A stretch of 64,000 nt of DNA from Siphlonurus alternatus (GCA_949825025.1 OX463781.1:2767066-2831065); one strand, 5' to 3'; shown: positions 1 to 14,562, counted from the first letter of the stretch. Notes: generated from the letters alone by a model not told the origin. Program-made: numbers and translations.

Positions 1-15
1 TAGGCTTCTGGCTTA

Positions 16-321
16 ATGGAGTATCAGACTCAATTATTTTTATTGCAGAAATGGATAGAGCGTGCAAAGTTATGCTACCCTGATTTTTTTCAGATTTTTT
101 AGAGTCCGGGACATATTTTTAAAAAATTATTGAAAGTCCATTTTGTGACGTCACGAGGCAGCAAGTCCTATCTTTTTCTTAAGAAGCGGCGTCTTAAGAA
201 CTTTCAATCATTTTTTAAAAATAGTTCCCGGGCTCTAAAAAATCTGGAAATAATCAAGGTAGCATAACTTTGCACCCTCTATCCATTTCTGCAATAAAAA
301 AATGAGGTCAATAATCCATTA
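16..321. repeat. Foldback MITE family F1, copy 1
   Basis: The element is almost one long inverted repeat. The left arm begins TGGAGTATCAGACTCAATT and the right arm ends with the complement of the same terminus. Each arm contains the string GAAATGGATAGAG next to a TTATGCTACC block, and the centre holds a TGACGTCAC-type palindrome. There is no coding capacity. Five relatives occur in this window, so it is a mobile foldback family and not a chance hairpin. Confidence 0.85.
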
Positions 322-413
322 TGAATCTTATTTGAGTGAAATTTCATAATCGGCCTATTTGAATTCAACAAGATTATAGCAGGGGGCTTTGAACTTGCCA
401 ATAGGATTTTTCT

Positions 414-500
414 TCACCAAGATCTGCACCGACGGCGGCTCCAGGCAGACTCAAGCCCAGACCCTTCAGCGCTCACCGTCACGACCCTCCTATACCGTCA
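414..500 (-). pseudogene. 28S rRNA gene fragment
   Basis: Read on the minus strand, this GC-rich 87-bp block holds GGAGCCGCCGTCGGTGCAGA followed by TCTTGGTG. I recognise this as the conserved stretch of arthropod 28S rRNA that precedes the GGTGGTAGTAGCAAATA segment. Homology stops abruptly on both sides at family F2 sequence. It is a short rDNA scrap and cannot give a functional rRNA. Sporadic C/T and G/A differences from the usual 28S sequence suggest decay. Confidence 0.75.
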
Positions 501-648
501 TATAAATTTTGAAGTGGATCTGTCTGATGAATTTTGTGAAAAATGAGGTAGAAGTTTAACATGGAGCCTTATGGACGGTAATATGGTAATAGAACTGTAG
601 TGAGAAAACAGTCGGATTGAATTTGCTAAAACCATAAGCGATTAAAGA

Positions 649-876
649 TGCTTTTCCATGAAGCGATGTCGAGCGAGGCTTGGCGAGGCAAGAAAAGCGC
701 ACTTGCTTCAATCTCATATGGCAGCCATGTTGGCGTGAAAAAATCACTTTCCCGCAGTGATTAAATCCCGCCGTGATATTTTCACGCCAACATGGCCGCC
801 ATATGATATTGAAGCAAGTGCGCTTTTCTCGCCCTGTCAAGCCTCGCTCGTCGACATTGTTCCATGGAAAAGCGCT
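649..876. repeat. MITE family F3, copy 1
   Basis: Inverted repeat with termini like GCTTTTCCATGGAGCGATGT and arms containing GCGCACTTGCTTCAAT and GCCAACATGGCCGCCATATG. Two further copies (50467-50646 and 50790-50990) lie in the endonuclease intron. It sits inside the F2 copy at 325-975. It is noncoding, and short ORFs across it are shadows of the inverted repeat. Confidence 0.8.
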
Positions 877-975
877 AAGTTTTGAAACATTCTCAAATTT
901 TTAGAATTTATTTCATTTTGATTCCTTTTACAGAACTGTCCTTTTGGTTCCAAAAAGTAACTGAGTTTATTCGTA

Positions 976-3960
976 AATTTACAAAATTTTCCGAAGATTC
1001 ACGAAAATAGCCGAGGTTGTTGAACCTTCTAATCCATCCTCGTCACTCGCACTGGGGTGAGTGATGGAGAGCCGAGGTGATTCTCACTGATGTGTCTCGA
1101 TCATCTCCGCTTTGTCGGCGTTTGTTTGTCTGCCGTTCTATCTTCGTCTTTTCTCACCCTCTCTTGCCGCTCTACTGAGCGCAAAAACTATAGACGAGAT
1201 ACAAGATACTCCACAAATCATAGACAATCCATAAGCCGTGTCTAATGTGGACATAAAAACTTATGTTGTTATGCTTTCTCTTATGTTATAGTGCATAACA
1301 TATTACATAGATTGTCACTTTTTTATACACTGCAGTATGTATAAAAAATGAAACAATTTATTTTAAGTTAAAATAGAACTTGTAAATATATCTTTATGTT
1401 AAACATAAAATGAAATAGCAAACTTAAAATTTACGAGAAAATAAAATTGGAAATAATTATTTCAGAAATATTTGTACTAACAAATTCTTTCTTAAAATAG
1501 AAAATTCATTTGATTTATTTATTATAGCTTTTATAAATCTTATAAAAGTTATAATTTATACTGAACACAATAGAGTATCGACCTCAATTTTTTTATTGCA
1601 GAAATGGATAGAGGGTGCAAAGTTATGCTACCGTGATTTTTTCAAATTTTTTAGAGCCCGCGTGAAAAAAATATTGAAAGTTCTTTTTGTGACGTCACGC
1701 GGCGCCGCTCCTAAAGAAAAAGATAGGACTTGCCGCCGCGTGGCGTCATAAAACGGACTTTTAATAATTTTTTAAAAATACTTCCCGGATTCTAAAAAAT
1801 CTGAAAAAAATCAAGGTAGCATAACTTTGCACCCTTTATCCATTTCTGCAATAAAAAAATGAGGTTGATACTCCATTATTTAAACAAAAATATAAGCAAA
1901 AAACTGAATTATATGAAGTAATTGATCGTGCTTGAACGTGCATGTAACACAAAATATCTGAGCTATAATACTTCCGAGTATTCCCTACTTTGAATCTTCC
2001 AATTAACACTTAACAGTTAATCTCCCATTTCAATCTCTCCAGACAGCGGTACAATCCCATAATCCTCTCATTTTCACTCGCCCCCTCTTGCTGAGAGTAG
2101 CCGTTTTGATGAAAACCGTTCATTATTGTACCTTAATAATATTCATTTCAACCTTACATCCTTGAAGAAACCTTGGCATGCATGCAGACCAAGATAGGAC
2201 TGTAAAAATTTATTTATTTCACCAAGTCTCGTTCTATCAACTAAAATTGTAAAATTTTAATGTTAGTTTGTACGGATACTTCAAAGTTTTCCGATGAAAG
2301 ACACCACTAATGGGGATCAATGGGGACATTATTTCGTGTAAAAATTTGTAAGGGGTCTTCAGGGTGCATAAGTAGGTCGACCATGAGTCCTGTCCCAAGA
2401 AGGGTGCATAAAATATTTTCAGTCATTTTGAAGAAGCTAGGGTAGTAGACAAAGGGTGTGAGATAAGGTCATGAATTTTTTTCTCACCGTGACTGATTCT
2501 GTGAGGGTGGGACATATATATATAGACCCCTTTCCTCCCTTTCTCTCAAACTTTGTTTATTTTTTATATTAATAGCTAATACAGTAATATATTGTATGTA
2601 ATATCATGTACTACAAATTTAATTAAAATACTGTATATTTGTAATATTTTTATACAATATCAATTATATATTCAGACATATAAATTAACTTATTTAAAAA
2701 ATCAAATCTATATAAAATGTCTTTAGTTATTCCGAATATTCAAGAATTAATCAAATTTCACACAGACTCTCCTTGCTTTTGATTGAGATCTTCCTGATCA
2801 CACACAAGGATGAGGGGGCTGCTTTACTGGTCGTGGTTAGGGGGGGGGGGGCACAGGTGCTCGGGCTCTCAGGGGTTCTACACCACAGCCACCTCATCAA
2901 AGAACATAAAAAGTTCTTGCACATTTCTCTCTCATCCATCACCGAGCCATTTACTTTTCTACTTAATTTTTTTTTTAGAAACACGTGTGAGAATTTTCTC
3001 ATTATTTGCAAAGCATCATTACCGGACTTTTTTAATTAATTATAAGTTTTTACAAGAATATTGAAAACTAAAAGATATACTGAGTATGAGCAGTTCATGT
3101 ATTTTACATTATTTGAATGCATCATAACTTGATTAATTAATCTGCAAACCTATAATGGCAAAATATTGAACTGTAAAATCCGTATAATCTTTTATTGTTA
3201 TTCGATTGTAAATTATAATACATGATAATTAAAAATATTCTTCATAATAAATCATAATTAACAGCCAACACATTTTACAAGTGAATGATACAAAAGACCC
3301 ACACTCTGTATTCATGCACGATTAAATAATATTCAGTATACTGATGAATTTGATGCATGATGTTTGAAGTATTACACTAGTAAAAGTTAGTTTATTCTAC
3401 TTGCTCCGTATATTAACATATATATTACTGTAGTAAGTAACATCAAAGAATTAAAGCCCTTTAATTCTTTAGTAACATGGTAGGCATGATAAAAAACTGA
3501 AAATAAATATCGTTTATTTATTTATATATTTTTATATTAAAATAAATTATAAATTCAAAACAAAATTTTACAATTAATTTATAATAAAAAAATAAATATC
3601 ATAAAAAAATTAAATGTACTTTCAATTTGAATCTACATACAGTATATAACACACAATTTTATACTGATGTACACTCCTTGCCTCTGAAAAGTTCCCTTTT
3701 GCAGCCTTGACAATCGCATTACTGACAGAGCAGGTTGATTATAACAAAGCTGCAAAGATAATATTCAGAAGCGGTGACTGTTCTTATCATGTAGATTATA
3801 GTTAAGTTAATGAATAACATGACATGCAGTAAAGATTTTAAAGAAAATAGTAACTTGTGGACTTTTTTGTAGTTTTTAGCTCAATAAAATGTGTTCATGA
3901 AAAAACAAAAATAAGACTGGAGAAATTTGATGATGGCTTGAAATAGCACCTCCTAAAATA
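976..3960. other. AT-rich intergenic stretch
   Basis: No gene is supported. The segment contains a second family F1 element (listed separately), a run of about ten G at 2838, and otherwise AT-rich sequence with short ORFs of random composition. The pair of opposed ORFs around 2751-3064 mirror each other on the two strands and have no recognisable motif. Confidence 0.6.
1571..1877. repeat. Foldback MITE family F1, copy 2
   Basis: Near-palindromic element starting TAGAGTATCGACCTCAATT and ending with the inverted form. It has the same GAAATGGATAGAG and TTATGCTACC arm blocks as copy 1. The GTGACGTCACG centre is joined to a GGCGGCAAGTCC-type core. The right arm carries TGGCGTCATAA where the left has TGACGTCACG, so the arms have begun to diverge. 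Confidence 0.85.
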
Positions 3961-4001
3961 TGGTAACAAAAGGAAGGAAGAAGAGAGAGAGTGAGAGAGT
4001 G

Positions 4002-5052
<1,051 letters not shown>

Positions 5053-5420
5053 TTAAATTATAAGTTTTATTATCATATGATGCATGCTGTATATATTGTA
5101 CAAATGATAGTATTTATAATATAATTATCATATATACTGTGTATAAAGTATGTATTCTAAAAGCAATACTAACAAGCACTCTAACATTACATTAAAATAT
5201 AATAACAAAATCAAATAATAAGAATACTTTAGTTAAAGTATTATTATTACAAGAAATGTTATTATATAGACATTACCAGGAAAACTACTTATGTAGCAAA
5301 ATAAGAAGATGAGATAAGTTTTTGCTTTTTAGTATAGAAGTTTATTTTGCTTTTCACTAAATTTTCGCATCATCATTTCTATACATGGCAATGCACTTTA
5401 GCATCATGAAGATGATAGTC

Positions 5421-5678
<258 letters not shown>

Positions 5679-6289
5679 CTGCAGCATACACAGTCGTCAG
5701 TCAGGGTGGTGGCTGAGATACAAGAAGTAGCCGCCCTTATAACGTCTGCTCAGATTTTATTTATGCCAGCATGCCTCCTCTCACCAACCAATAAAATATA
5801 TATCTTATCTTGCAGTACAAAAAATAACATTTCTAAAGTAAATCAAAATAATTTTATGTACATATGGTTTTTGTTTGTAATAATTACTATAGTTGATTAA
5901 AGTAAAATGACAATAAGGTTGATAATCCTTTGAATTTTATTTGTACTTTCACCGTTCGGACGCTGAATATATATTATATGTAAAAAGAAAGAAATCTTCA
6001 GTTGTTTTTTTCTCGGAAAAACTGCTGTAAAAGAAAGAAGTCGAATGCATCTTAATTCTTCTTTTAATTTGTTTCTTTCTGTGGTTAGTAATATGTAATA
6101 AGTAACATGCAAATCTTAATTTTTAACAAGAAGTCATCATGCAAGGTTGGATGTTTTCTTAATTCTAATATTTAATTTCTTGCTTAATTTCGGGGAGTTC
6201 TATGTACATATTTTATTTGTATCTTTTATATTTTATTTTTGACTATATTAACATCATATTTAATGCCGAAAAATTAATGTACATTTGAT

Positions 6290-6545
6290 ACATGGCAGTA
6301 GTATGCGCATCTGATTCATAATCGGATGGTCGTGAGTTCGATCCCAGGCTCCACCAAACCCAAACTTTTCACAAGTGGCAGTTGCTAAAGAACACCCACT
6401 CGTGCATTCGGGAGGTGATTGATGTCATCCTCTATGAATTGCCGACCATCCTGACTGAGGTTTCCATGGTTTCCTCAGTCACAATCAGGTAAATGCTGAG
6501 ATGTATTGTCATAAGCAATATTATATAGCCACCTTGATTTGGAAC
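6290..6545 (+). repeat. tRNA-derived SINE
   Basis: The head reads like a tRNA: TGGCAGTAGTATGCGCATCT, then a CAT anticodon-loop-like TTCATAA, then a B box in GAGTTCGATCCCAGG and a terminal CTCCACCA. The body follows with GACCATCCTGACTGAGGTTT and TTTCCTCAGTCACAATCAGG. The same central domain occurs in the 5S-headed SINEs at 9685, 53768, 57828 and 60118. The tail is short and AT-rich. It is not a functional tRNA, because the head continues straight into SINE body. Confidence 0.75.
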
Positions 6546-6845
6546 AGACCCAGATAATATTACGATATTCTAAGTCTGATCCATGAAGAGCCGATATCAG
6601 AATAAAACTCTAACATGCAGGGTTTAGTGAAGGGGAAAATATAATAAATAATATATTCACATGACTTTAATATACAATTCAATTTAATATTATAATATTC
6701 CTTTCTAAAATATTTAAAAAAAAATCTAGAATCCCAATTAAATAAATTGCCAATTAGTATTTCTTTAAACATAAATTATAATTATAAAGCTACAAAATAT
6801 ATTTAAAAAAAAAAATCTCCATAAAGAAGAAATAATATGCATGCA

Positions 6846-7113
6846 GAGTTGAAATAAATTTTATCTTATATTCACTATGTTCTCTCCTCGTCTAATTCCC
6901 TTCCCATTTTGTACCATTTTAGAGGAAAAAAGACGAGATTACATCTTTATTAATTATTTTCCTTTTTTTTTTAGCATAAAATGTTGGAAATATTAATTGT
7001 CTTAATTTCATCTTCGATTTGAGCGAAGAGGAAATAAGATGTGTTTTAGAGGTAAAAAGATTGGGTTTTGATTTGTAAAGGATGAGTTGAAGACGAAATT
7101 TTTCAATAGGGTA
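6846..7113. repeat. TIR MITE family F5, copy 1
   Basis: Begins AGTTGAAATAAATTTTATC and ends TTCAATAGGGTA; the family consensus end is TACCCTAGTTGAAA, with TA-type flanks. The interior has CGTCTAATTCCC, GCATAAAATGTT and AAAGGATGAGTTGAAGAC, all shared with five other copies in this window. Noncoding. Confidence 0.75.
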
Positions 7114-8387
7114 GAAAAAGATAAAAAGTAAAATAAAAACAAAGCAGAGTGTTGAGGTTAAGAATTATTCTGTGGACATTAATGTAAAATCTAAAAGCAA
7201 CGTAATGCATTTTCCTTGCTCCGCATCTCGAGGGGCCGTGTATTTATTTAACATGCAGACCAAAAGGATTCCAATATTGGATTATTCTGAAAACCCAGAC
7301 ACAAGAAAAAGCTTTAAATTTTGTAAATGTGGAAGAAGAAGGGTTCAAGTTTATTCACGGAACAAAAAAATAATTCAAAATAAACATTTGCCTTAAAAAT
7401 TATATACTGGAATATCAAATTTTAGAAAAAATGTACGTCATTTTTTGTTTTATTTATATTTTTAGTTTGTATTGATTAGTTAGTCAGTGCATGTATAAGC
7501 AGTACAATAATTTATTATGTACTGTAATATTTTTTTCTCCATTTTGTCATTCCTTAATTACGTTTTATTGAAATACAGATGCATTTTTCGTGCATATTCA
7601 TTGCAAATTCTTGATCAGCAACTGAAAAAAGTGCATTTTACAACTTTTCTTAAAAAGTTCGATACACGATAAAATTTTACTATTTATTGCATATGATTTT
7701 TTTTTTTTTTTTTTTTCAAAACATTTCATCTCCACACAAAACATTATATTACAAAAATTGTAACGTGCAATATACAGTATAACCGGCAAGCAAATATCGT
7801 ACTGTAGGAGGAAAATATAGAAATGACAGCTTTAAATAACATGAAACAATAGAATGTAATGTACATACGTTATACTTTAAATTCTGATACCCCTCCTCGT
7901 AATTAATGACTATTTTAGGAACATATTTATTTAATTGAACGAATATTTAGCAGTCATAAGAAGACAAGTTAATAGCAATGGAAGTATTAGCTCTTTAATT
8001 GATGAAATTTAAAAAATGAAATTAATGAAATTGGTATCTCATTTTCACACTTATGGCTTTGAGTTGCATTTCAATATTTCAATATGTTTTCAATCTTACA
8101 ACTATATCTTCTTACTGCTCCTTTTCTGGTCAAAAGAAAAAGGAATATGAACCTTAAGGTAAATTTACATAGCATTTAAGATATAAAAAAGTTCCATACA
8201 ATTTGATAAGAGCGCTCCAGGATATTACATGCACGTCGAGACGTGGTTGCTGCTCACAGGAAGACATTTCTCAAGTCTGCCACGCCCCCTTCCAGACCGG
8301 AAGTTGAACCTGCTGGGCTAAATCACCACACCTTTTGTGACTTATGTCACCTGCAACGTCATCTCTCTCCCTACCTCTCTATCCCTC

Positions 8388-8587
<200 letters not shown>

Positions 8588-9014
8588 CACATTTTCCCCT
8601 ACACTAACTTTAACTTTATATAAAATAAAATTTGATTTTTTTTTTTATTAAAATGTTTTTCAAATGCAACATATTTGCACGTTATGAAACAGAATAGAGG
8701 GGACATCTTTTGTAATGCAAACGTGGCTTTCTTTATTCTCAGTCCTAAAATAAAATAGTGTGCTTCGATTTTTTTCCTTTTTTGTTACTTTAAAAATTTA
8801 GAGTGGTAATTTCTTTTTAAAAATAGAATTCCAAGCTTCGGAAATAAAAATCTATTGCGCTTTCATAAAAATAATTTAAACAAAAAGTTATGGGGGAGAA
8901 AAAAAATAAAAACAGTATTATTATTACATTTTCTCCTTACTTTTGCTTGTAAATGTACCTTCCATTCTTTTACAAGCAGAAGTGACTCGCGTTTATCATT
9001 TTTATAACAAAACA

Positions 9015-9051
<37 letters not shown>

Positions 9052-9371
9052 AAAAATATAGAAATATTAGCACAAGAGCACAATGAAAGAGCTTCCACTT
9101 TATAATACATTCATGTTTTTATAATATTACAATATTTCATGTTATATGGGAGCATTTAATAGACTTTATATGAACCATGTTGTATAAATTCTTTACTATC
9201 TTTTTTTTTTTTTTAATTCTACAGTTTGTAAAAATATCACGTTTTCCATGCAGTTATATTATTATATTTATATATAATATAGTTCTCTTTATACAATTTT
9301 CAAACATTATTTTTTAAATTATAATATTACAAAAGAATGGAATTATTTTAGAAATTATTTTAACTCCAATT

Positions 9372-9435
<64 letters not shown>

Positions 9436-9684
9436 TCTCTGAGAATTGAAAAATCGGCTTTGGATCTCTCTGTCACGATTTATCATTCTGTTATAATAAA
9501 TAATTACTTAGCTTACATAGCGGCCTATTGTGATACGAAAAACAAACACAATTATTTTTTTTCCTCTATATTTTTTAATCCCGTTGGCAAAAATTTTAAA
9601 GGGGATAACCATGATATGTGAAAAATATATTGAAAGAAATTAAATTTCGCTTGCTGTTTAATATTATATATTTATTATTTTTTT
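8588..9684. other. AT-rich intergenic stretch with AT microsatellites
   Basis: Contains (AT)n at about 9020-9047 and 9377-9432 and several T or A runs. No ORF of substance, no gene and no recognised mobile element. Confidence 0.6.
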
Positions 9685-10108
9685 ACAAGGCTACACTCCT
9701 AATAGCTTACAGCTCGTCGATCGTGGCGGAGTAATGGCAGAGAAAAGTCTCTGGTAATGGGTATAAGGGATAACCGGGATAAGGTAGGGAAAGCATGGTG
9801 TCCACGGCCTGTTACGCGTCCCAGCATTCGCTGAGGTGAGACTGAGGGAACCATGGAAAACTTCTGTCAGGACGGACATCTCTACTTTTTATTAATGGAC
9901 CAAAGTAATGTCCAAAGCCTGGGGAACCACACACAAGTGCATCAATGCACACTGGGTGGAAATAAGCTAAATGAATTTATCCCAGGGATCAGGAAGCAAC
10001 GGAATTTTTATTTGAAACGGACACCTATCCAAGTACTAACCACGCTCGACGTAGCCTGACTTCGGTGATCTAACGAGAACCGACCAATGCACTACACTAC
10101 GCTCAACA
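9685..10108 (-). repeat. 5S rRNA-derived SINE (SINE3 type), copy S1
   Basis: On the minus strand the head contains TCGGTTCTCGTTAGATCACC, then GAAGTCAGGCTACGTCGAGC and GTGGTTAGTACTTGGATAGG. This is the internal promoter half of 5S rRNA. It runs into a body with CTACTTTTTATTAATGGACC (plus-strand reading), the shared TGACAGAAGTTTTCCATGG domain and a CGTGTTACGC-like block. The 3' end is at the AT-rich stretch near 9685. The ORFs at 9691 and 9853 are shadows of it. Confidence 0.85.
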
Positions 10109-10179
10109 TCTATCTCTTATTTTATTTTCTATTTTATCAGGCTGCTGTTTAGAGAAAATGTTATTTCTTTTAAAGAGAC

Positions 10180-10849
10180 CCGATTTGAAATAAATTTCAT
10201 CTTTTTTTCGCTATTTATAAGGTAGAGATAACGCCGAACAGCTGTTCGACGTAGGTCCCTTTGATTAACATGTAAACCTTAGCAAATTCACAAAAATTCT
10301 GAAATTTTTTTGAAAGCAGATATTAGTGCTTAGTGCTTAAAAGCCATAGAAAAAAATTCAAAACAATTTAATGAGCCGATTTTTTTTAATTATTATTTTT
10401 TTTTAATTTTCAGCATAGGGCTGTCCCATGGAGGGACAAACTAAGAATTTAATTTAAAAAAATCGGCTCGTTATATTGTTTTGAAACTGTTTCTATGGCA
10501 CTAATATCTAGCTGCCTCTCAAAAAATTTTAGGAATTTTTGTGAATTTGCTAAGGTTTACATGTTAATCAAAGGGAAGTACGTCGAACAGCTGTCCAGCG
10601 TTATCTCTACCTTAAGCTCTCCTCTCATCTTTTTTCCTCCTATTTTGCACCATTTTTGAGAAAAAAAAGACGAGATTACGTATTTTTTCCTCTCTTTGCG
10701 CATAAAATGTTATAATTAACTATTGTCTCCATTTCATCCTCACATTGAGCAAAAGGCAAGGAACAAATAAAATGTGATTTAGAGTTAAAAAGGCTAGTTT
10801 TCGACGTGTAAAGGATGAGTTGAAGACGTAATGTTTCAACTAGGGTATA
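10180..10849. repeat. TIR MITE family F5, copy 2, split by a foldback
   Basis: The outer parts (10180-10218 and 10615-10849) match F5: CCGATTTGAAATAAATTTCA on the left and GGATGAGTTGAAGACGTAAT plus TTTCAACTAGGGTA on the right. The continuity at CGCTATT / AGCTCTCC is broken by the foldback at 10219-10614. Confidence 0.75.
10219..10614. repeat. Foldback element nested in F5 copy 2
   Basis: Inverted repeat with termini AAGGTAGAGATAACGC and its complement. The arms contain CAGCTGTTCGACGTA, CTTTGATTAACATGTAAACC and TTTGCTAAGGTTTACATG. The centre holds CAGCATAGGGCTGTCC. The arms are about 170 bp with a few mismatches. Noncoding; no other copy is seen in this window. Confidence 0.8.
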
Positions 10850-11482
10850 ACGTTGAAAATAAACACCTATACAAGTGAGCAGCTTTCGTGCTCGCTTGCC
10901 CGTGCAAAAGTGAGTCTGTGAAGTCACGGATTAGCTGAGACAGACTCGTAAATAGACGAGGAAATGCCACGCCCACTAATTTAAAGGGACAGTTTAGTAA
11001 AAAAAAAAAAAGAATATCCTTATACAAAACTTTACTTGGTGAGAGTCTTAATTTATTAGAGAATCATTATTATTTTATTCAAGCGGATTATGTATTTTGA
11101 CTGGTGGGGATCAATTTTGGAGTATTCACCATAGAATATAGAAGAAGGTTCAGGAACAATTATACAATTTAACGATTATTATTATTTTTTTTTTATTTGA
11201 CCTTAAGTTGTACATTAGTGTCCAGAAAAGGCAGAGCCTTATATTTGTAGTTCACATTACATTAATCTATTGTCAAAATATAATATTATTTACTAAAAAT
11301 TATTTAATATCATTTTAAATACATATTGTAGAAAATGGTTTTTAAAAATATAGATATATTTTTTTAATTCTTACTAGTGAAAATTAATTTAAACCAATAA
11401 TACAAGTTACATGTTAACAATTTTTTAACCATTCCCTAAAATTCTAAATACAATTTGAAATTATTTATACATATAGCTGAGA

Positions 11483-11518
<36 letters not shown>

Positions 11519-11950
11519 CAAGACAAGACAAGACAAGACAAGACACAATAAACATATTCGATGTTCATACCTGAAACAGAAGATAAACCCAACTGCATAG
11601 ACAAGGCCCAACCTCATGCCAGACCCGTAAAGCCCTGGCCAAACCCGAACCCCATCCATGCAATCAGGTGTTTGATTTTAGTATTTTGCCAAAACATAAT
11701 AGAAATAAACCTTGTATTTTAAGATAGTAAATCAGTGAAAGAGGAGAGGTTCATATAGAAATTAAGTTACAATTAACATTTATCAAATATTTAATATTAA
11801 TAAAAGAAAGAGTAAAGGATATATAAAGAACTATTATTGTTATATTAAGTAGTTGCTTGTATAATCTATGATGCAAATTGTTTTCCATTCACAGAATATT
11901 CCATTCACAGAATACCCCCCTCTATTAATGAGTTAATTTTACTACGCTGA
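10850..11950. other. Intergenic stretch with possible LINE 3' end and poly(A)-(AAGAC)n tract
   Basis: Near 11170-11250, poly(T) followed by TTGACCTTAAGTTGTACATT and GGCAGAGCC reads, on the minus strand, like the A-tailed 3' end of a retrotransposon, but no coding part is left to confirm this. A run of about 27 A at 11490 is followed by (AAGAC)n to 11546. No gene is seen. Confidence 0.4.
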
Positions 11951-13655
11951 AACGTCTGTCGTCAATTTCGCGCGCCAGCGCCGCCTTTGCCGGGGCCCTT
12001 AAAAATAGGGGGACCCACTTTTCATGTAGACCACTTTGGGGGGTACCTCTGAGCCGATTTTGAGGGTCCCGGAATTTTTTCCCGGGCCAGGAAAATTACC
12101 CAAAAGTGCAAACTCGCGATGTGTCAAAGATGTTGTGGAGAAAAGGTGAGATATGGGTCCCCCCATAAAAAATTCGGGATTTCCGAATCTCCAAAAAAAA
12201 TTTCGAAAAAGTCAAAAAATTTCGTTTTTTTTTGCGATTTTTCGGAGAAAAATCGCCTTAAAAACCTCGAAAGTTTCGAAATGTTTGATTTTGACCTCAG
12301 AAATGAAAAATAGACAAAATTTCACATAAAATGAGCATACTGAAAAATTCCGCAAAATTAGGGGCCGTTTCGGCCCCCCGTCCCGGAAAAGGGTCTTTCC
12401 GGGACCAAATTATATATTGGAACGGTGCGCGCTAGCGCACCGGTCCAATGAGACGAAATGGGCCTAAAAATCATGTGACCCAGGTCCATTCAAAAAAATT
12501 CGAAAAAAATCATTATTTTGGGGGGCGCAAAATTTTGAATTTTCAGCATAGGGACATGCGGGTTAAAAGGGGTCACTTTCGGACCCCACAGCTCAAAAAG
12601 TTACAGAGATAGCTCGATTCTGAAAGAAAAACGCTAGCTGGGTTTGTTCCGGACTACAAAACTGCTATCTTGAAAATTTCGAATTTTGAGTTTCGATTTT
12701 CAAAATCCCGGTTTTCCGGGACACGTACTCAAAAATCGGGTGAACCAGGAACATTTGACACACCGAGACCAAGAAAAAGTTGTGCGCCATGGTTTTTTAC
12801 ACCTTCTATTAAATTTTCAAAACGATCGAATCATTTTTCGCGAAGTTATGGCGCCCGAAAATCGAATTTTATATTCGCCTCATTTCCCCATAAGGATTAA
12901 CCCGGGAAATTTCACCCGAAAATGAAATTTTCGAATCTCGGGTTTTTAAATTTTTTTCTAAAGCAGTTTTTTACGAGGAATCCGAATATGGCCTCAGAAT
13001 TGAGCTGCAACCAAAATCAAAATTAGGAAAAAACATTGAAATTTTTCAAAACCTGACTTTTTTCAAAAAAACGTTAATAACTCAAAAAGTTGGAATTTCA
13101 GCGCTTTTTCGTGGGCACCGTTGGAAAGCCAGTAAAATTTGGCTCTAGAAAAATGAAATTTAAGAAACACGGGACCCATACAAAAAACCACAGAAAATCG
13201 GAAAGTTGAGAAATTTTGTGATTTTCGTCATTTTCCAGTTAGAGCAAATTTCCGGGTTTTTCTTTTTTCCGTAACTTTTTTTCTTTTGATTTCTGGGCAA
13301 AACGGTGACGGCTCCCCGCTCCAGGCTGCGCCTGCCCCAGACCTAATTTTTAACGAGCTTTCCAACGGCGGGCTCAAAAATAAGATTTGACTTATGGTTC
13401 GTGACTTATGGCACGTTTTTGGAAATGCACTTTTCCTCAGCGTCCCGGAAAAAAAATCCGGGACGCCGAATTTTGGGAACCATTTTTTCTGGACCCAAAT
13501 TTTGTGCTCTTTCCATTGGTGCCATAAGATTTGCCATAAGTCCCATAGGTGCCGAGATAATGGAGGGAGAATGTAAAGACAATTTATTTTTATGGCTCTT
13601 ATTTGGTTTATCTATTATATAATTGTAATAGCATTACATTTACATATTTCTCGAT

Positions 13656-14360
13656 GCGCCCGCTGCCATAACATGAAATCTTATGGAACTAGCGTTGCCA
13701 AACTTTGATATAAGAGGCATGGGATGTACCTGCACCTGTCCTGCTGTGTTTTAAGCTTCCATCAATCATATTTCGACACTTTTAAGCGAGTATCTTTGAT
13801 CCGAGCGCCATTTCAGTTAACTTTTGCATGCGCCCGCTGCCATAACATGAAATCTTATGGGAGTAGCGTTGCCAAACTTTGACATAACATGCATGGGATG
13901 TGTCTGCACTTATCTTGCTATGTTTTAAGCTTCCATCAATCATCTTTCGAAACTTTTAAGCGTGGATCTTTGATCCGAGCGCCATTTGAGTTCACTTTTG
14001 CATGCCCCCGCTGCCATAACATGAAATCTTATGGGAGTAGCGTTGCCAAACTTTGACATAACATGCATGGGATGTGCTTGCACCTGTCCTGCTATGTTTC
14101 AGCCTTCCATTGATTGATGTAACAACAATTTAGGCGACGATCTTTGATCCGAGCGCTAAATAGCATTATATTTATTGATTTCTCGATGCGCCCGCTGCCA
14201 TAACATGAAATTTTATGGGACTAGCGTTGCCAAACTTTGATATAACATGCATGGGTTGTGCCTGCACCTGTCCAGCTATGTTTTAAGCTTCCATCAATCA
14301 TCTTTCGACACCTTTAAGCGAGGATCTTTGATCCGAGCGCCATTTTAGTTCACTTTAGCA
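13656..14360 (+). repeat. Tandem repeat, four units of about 175 bp
   Basis: The unit start GCGCCCGCTGCCATAACATG recurs at about 13656, 13830, 14004 and 14187 (spacings 174, 174 and 183). Each unit continues with AGCGTTGCCAAACTTTG, ACATGCATGGGATGTG and GATCTTTGATCCGAGCG. Units differ by scattered substitutions and one short insertion (CTAAATAGCATTATATT) before the last. Confidence 0.9.
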
Positions 14361-14562
14361 TGCTAAAACCACCCTCCATCCGTCTTCAATTTTCAGCGAG
14401 GCTGCGGTAGCAGCCGAGCTCCATTGAATATGACCTATGAGTGCTGGCTAACCTTCATCTAGCCAAGAATTTTAAAACATTTGCCAGAATGAAGCAATTT
14501 CTATATGCTAAGATGTAATTTTTATGTATTATGCATGCAATTTCCTATGTGAAATGCATATA

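Larger units (their letters stand above)
325..975. repeat. MITE family F2, copy 1, interrupted by two insertions
   Basis: The segments at about 325-412, 505-648 and 877-975 align with intact F2 copies at 42278-42620 and 43511-43866. Shared strings include TTTTGAAGTGGAT, GTAGAAGTTTAACAT and ACCATAAGCGATTAA. The gaps are filled by a 28S rRNA fragment (414-500) and a family F3 MITE (649-876). F2 is therefore the older element here. No protein is encoded. Confidence 0.7.

Noticed and set aside
10010..10080. Functional 5S rRNA gene
   Set aside because: Only the internal promoter half of 5S is present and it continues into a SINE body; the same holds for 53776, 57833 and 60420.
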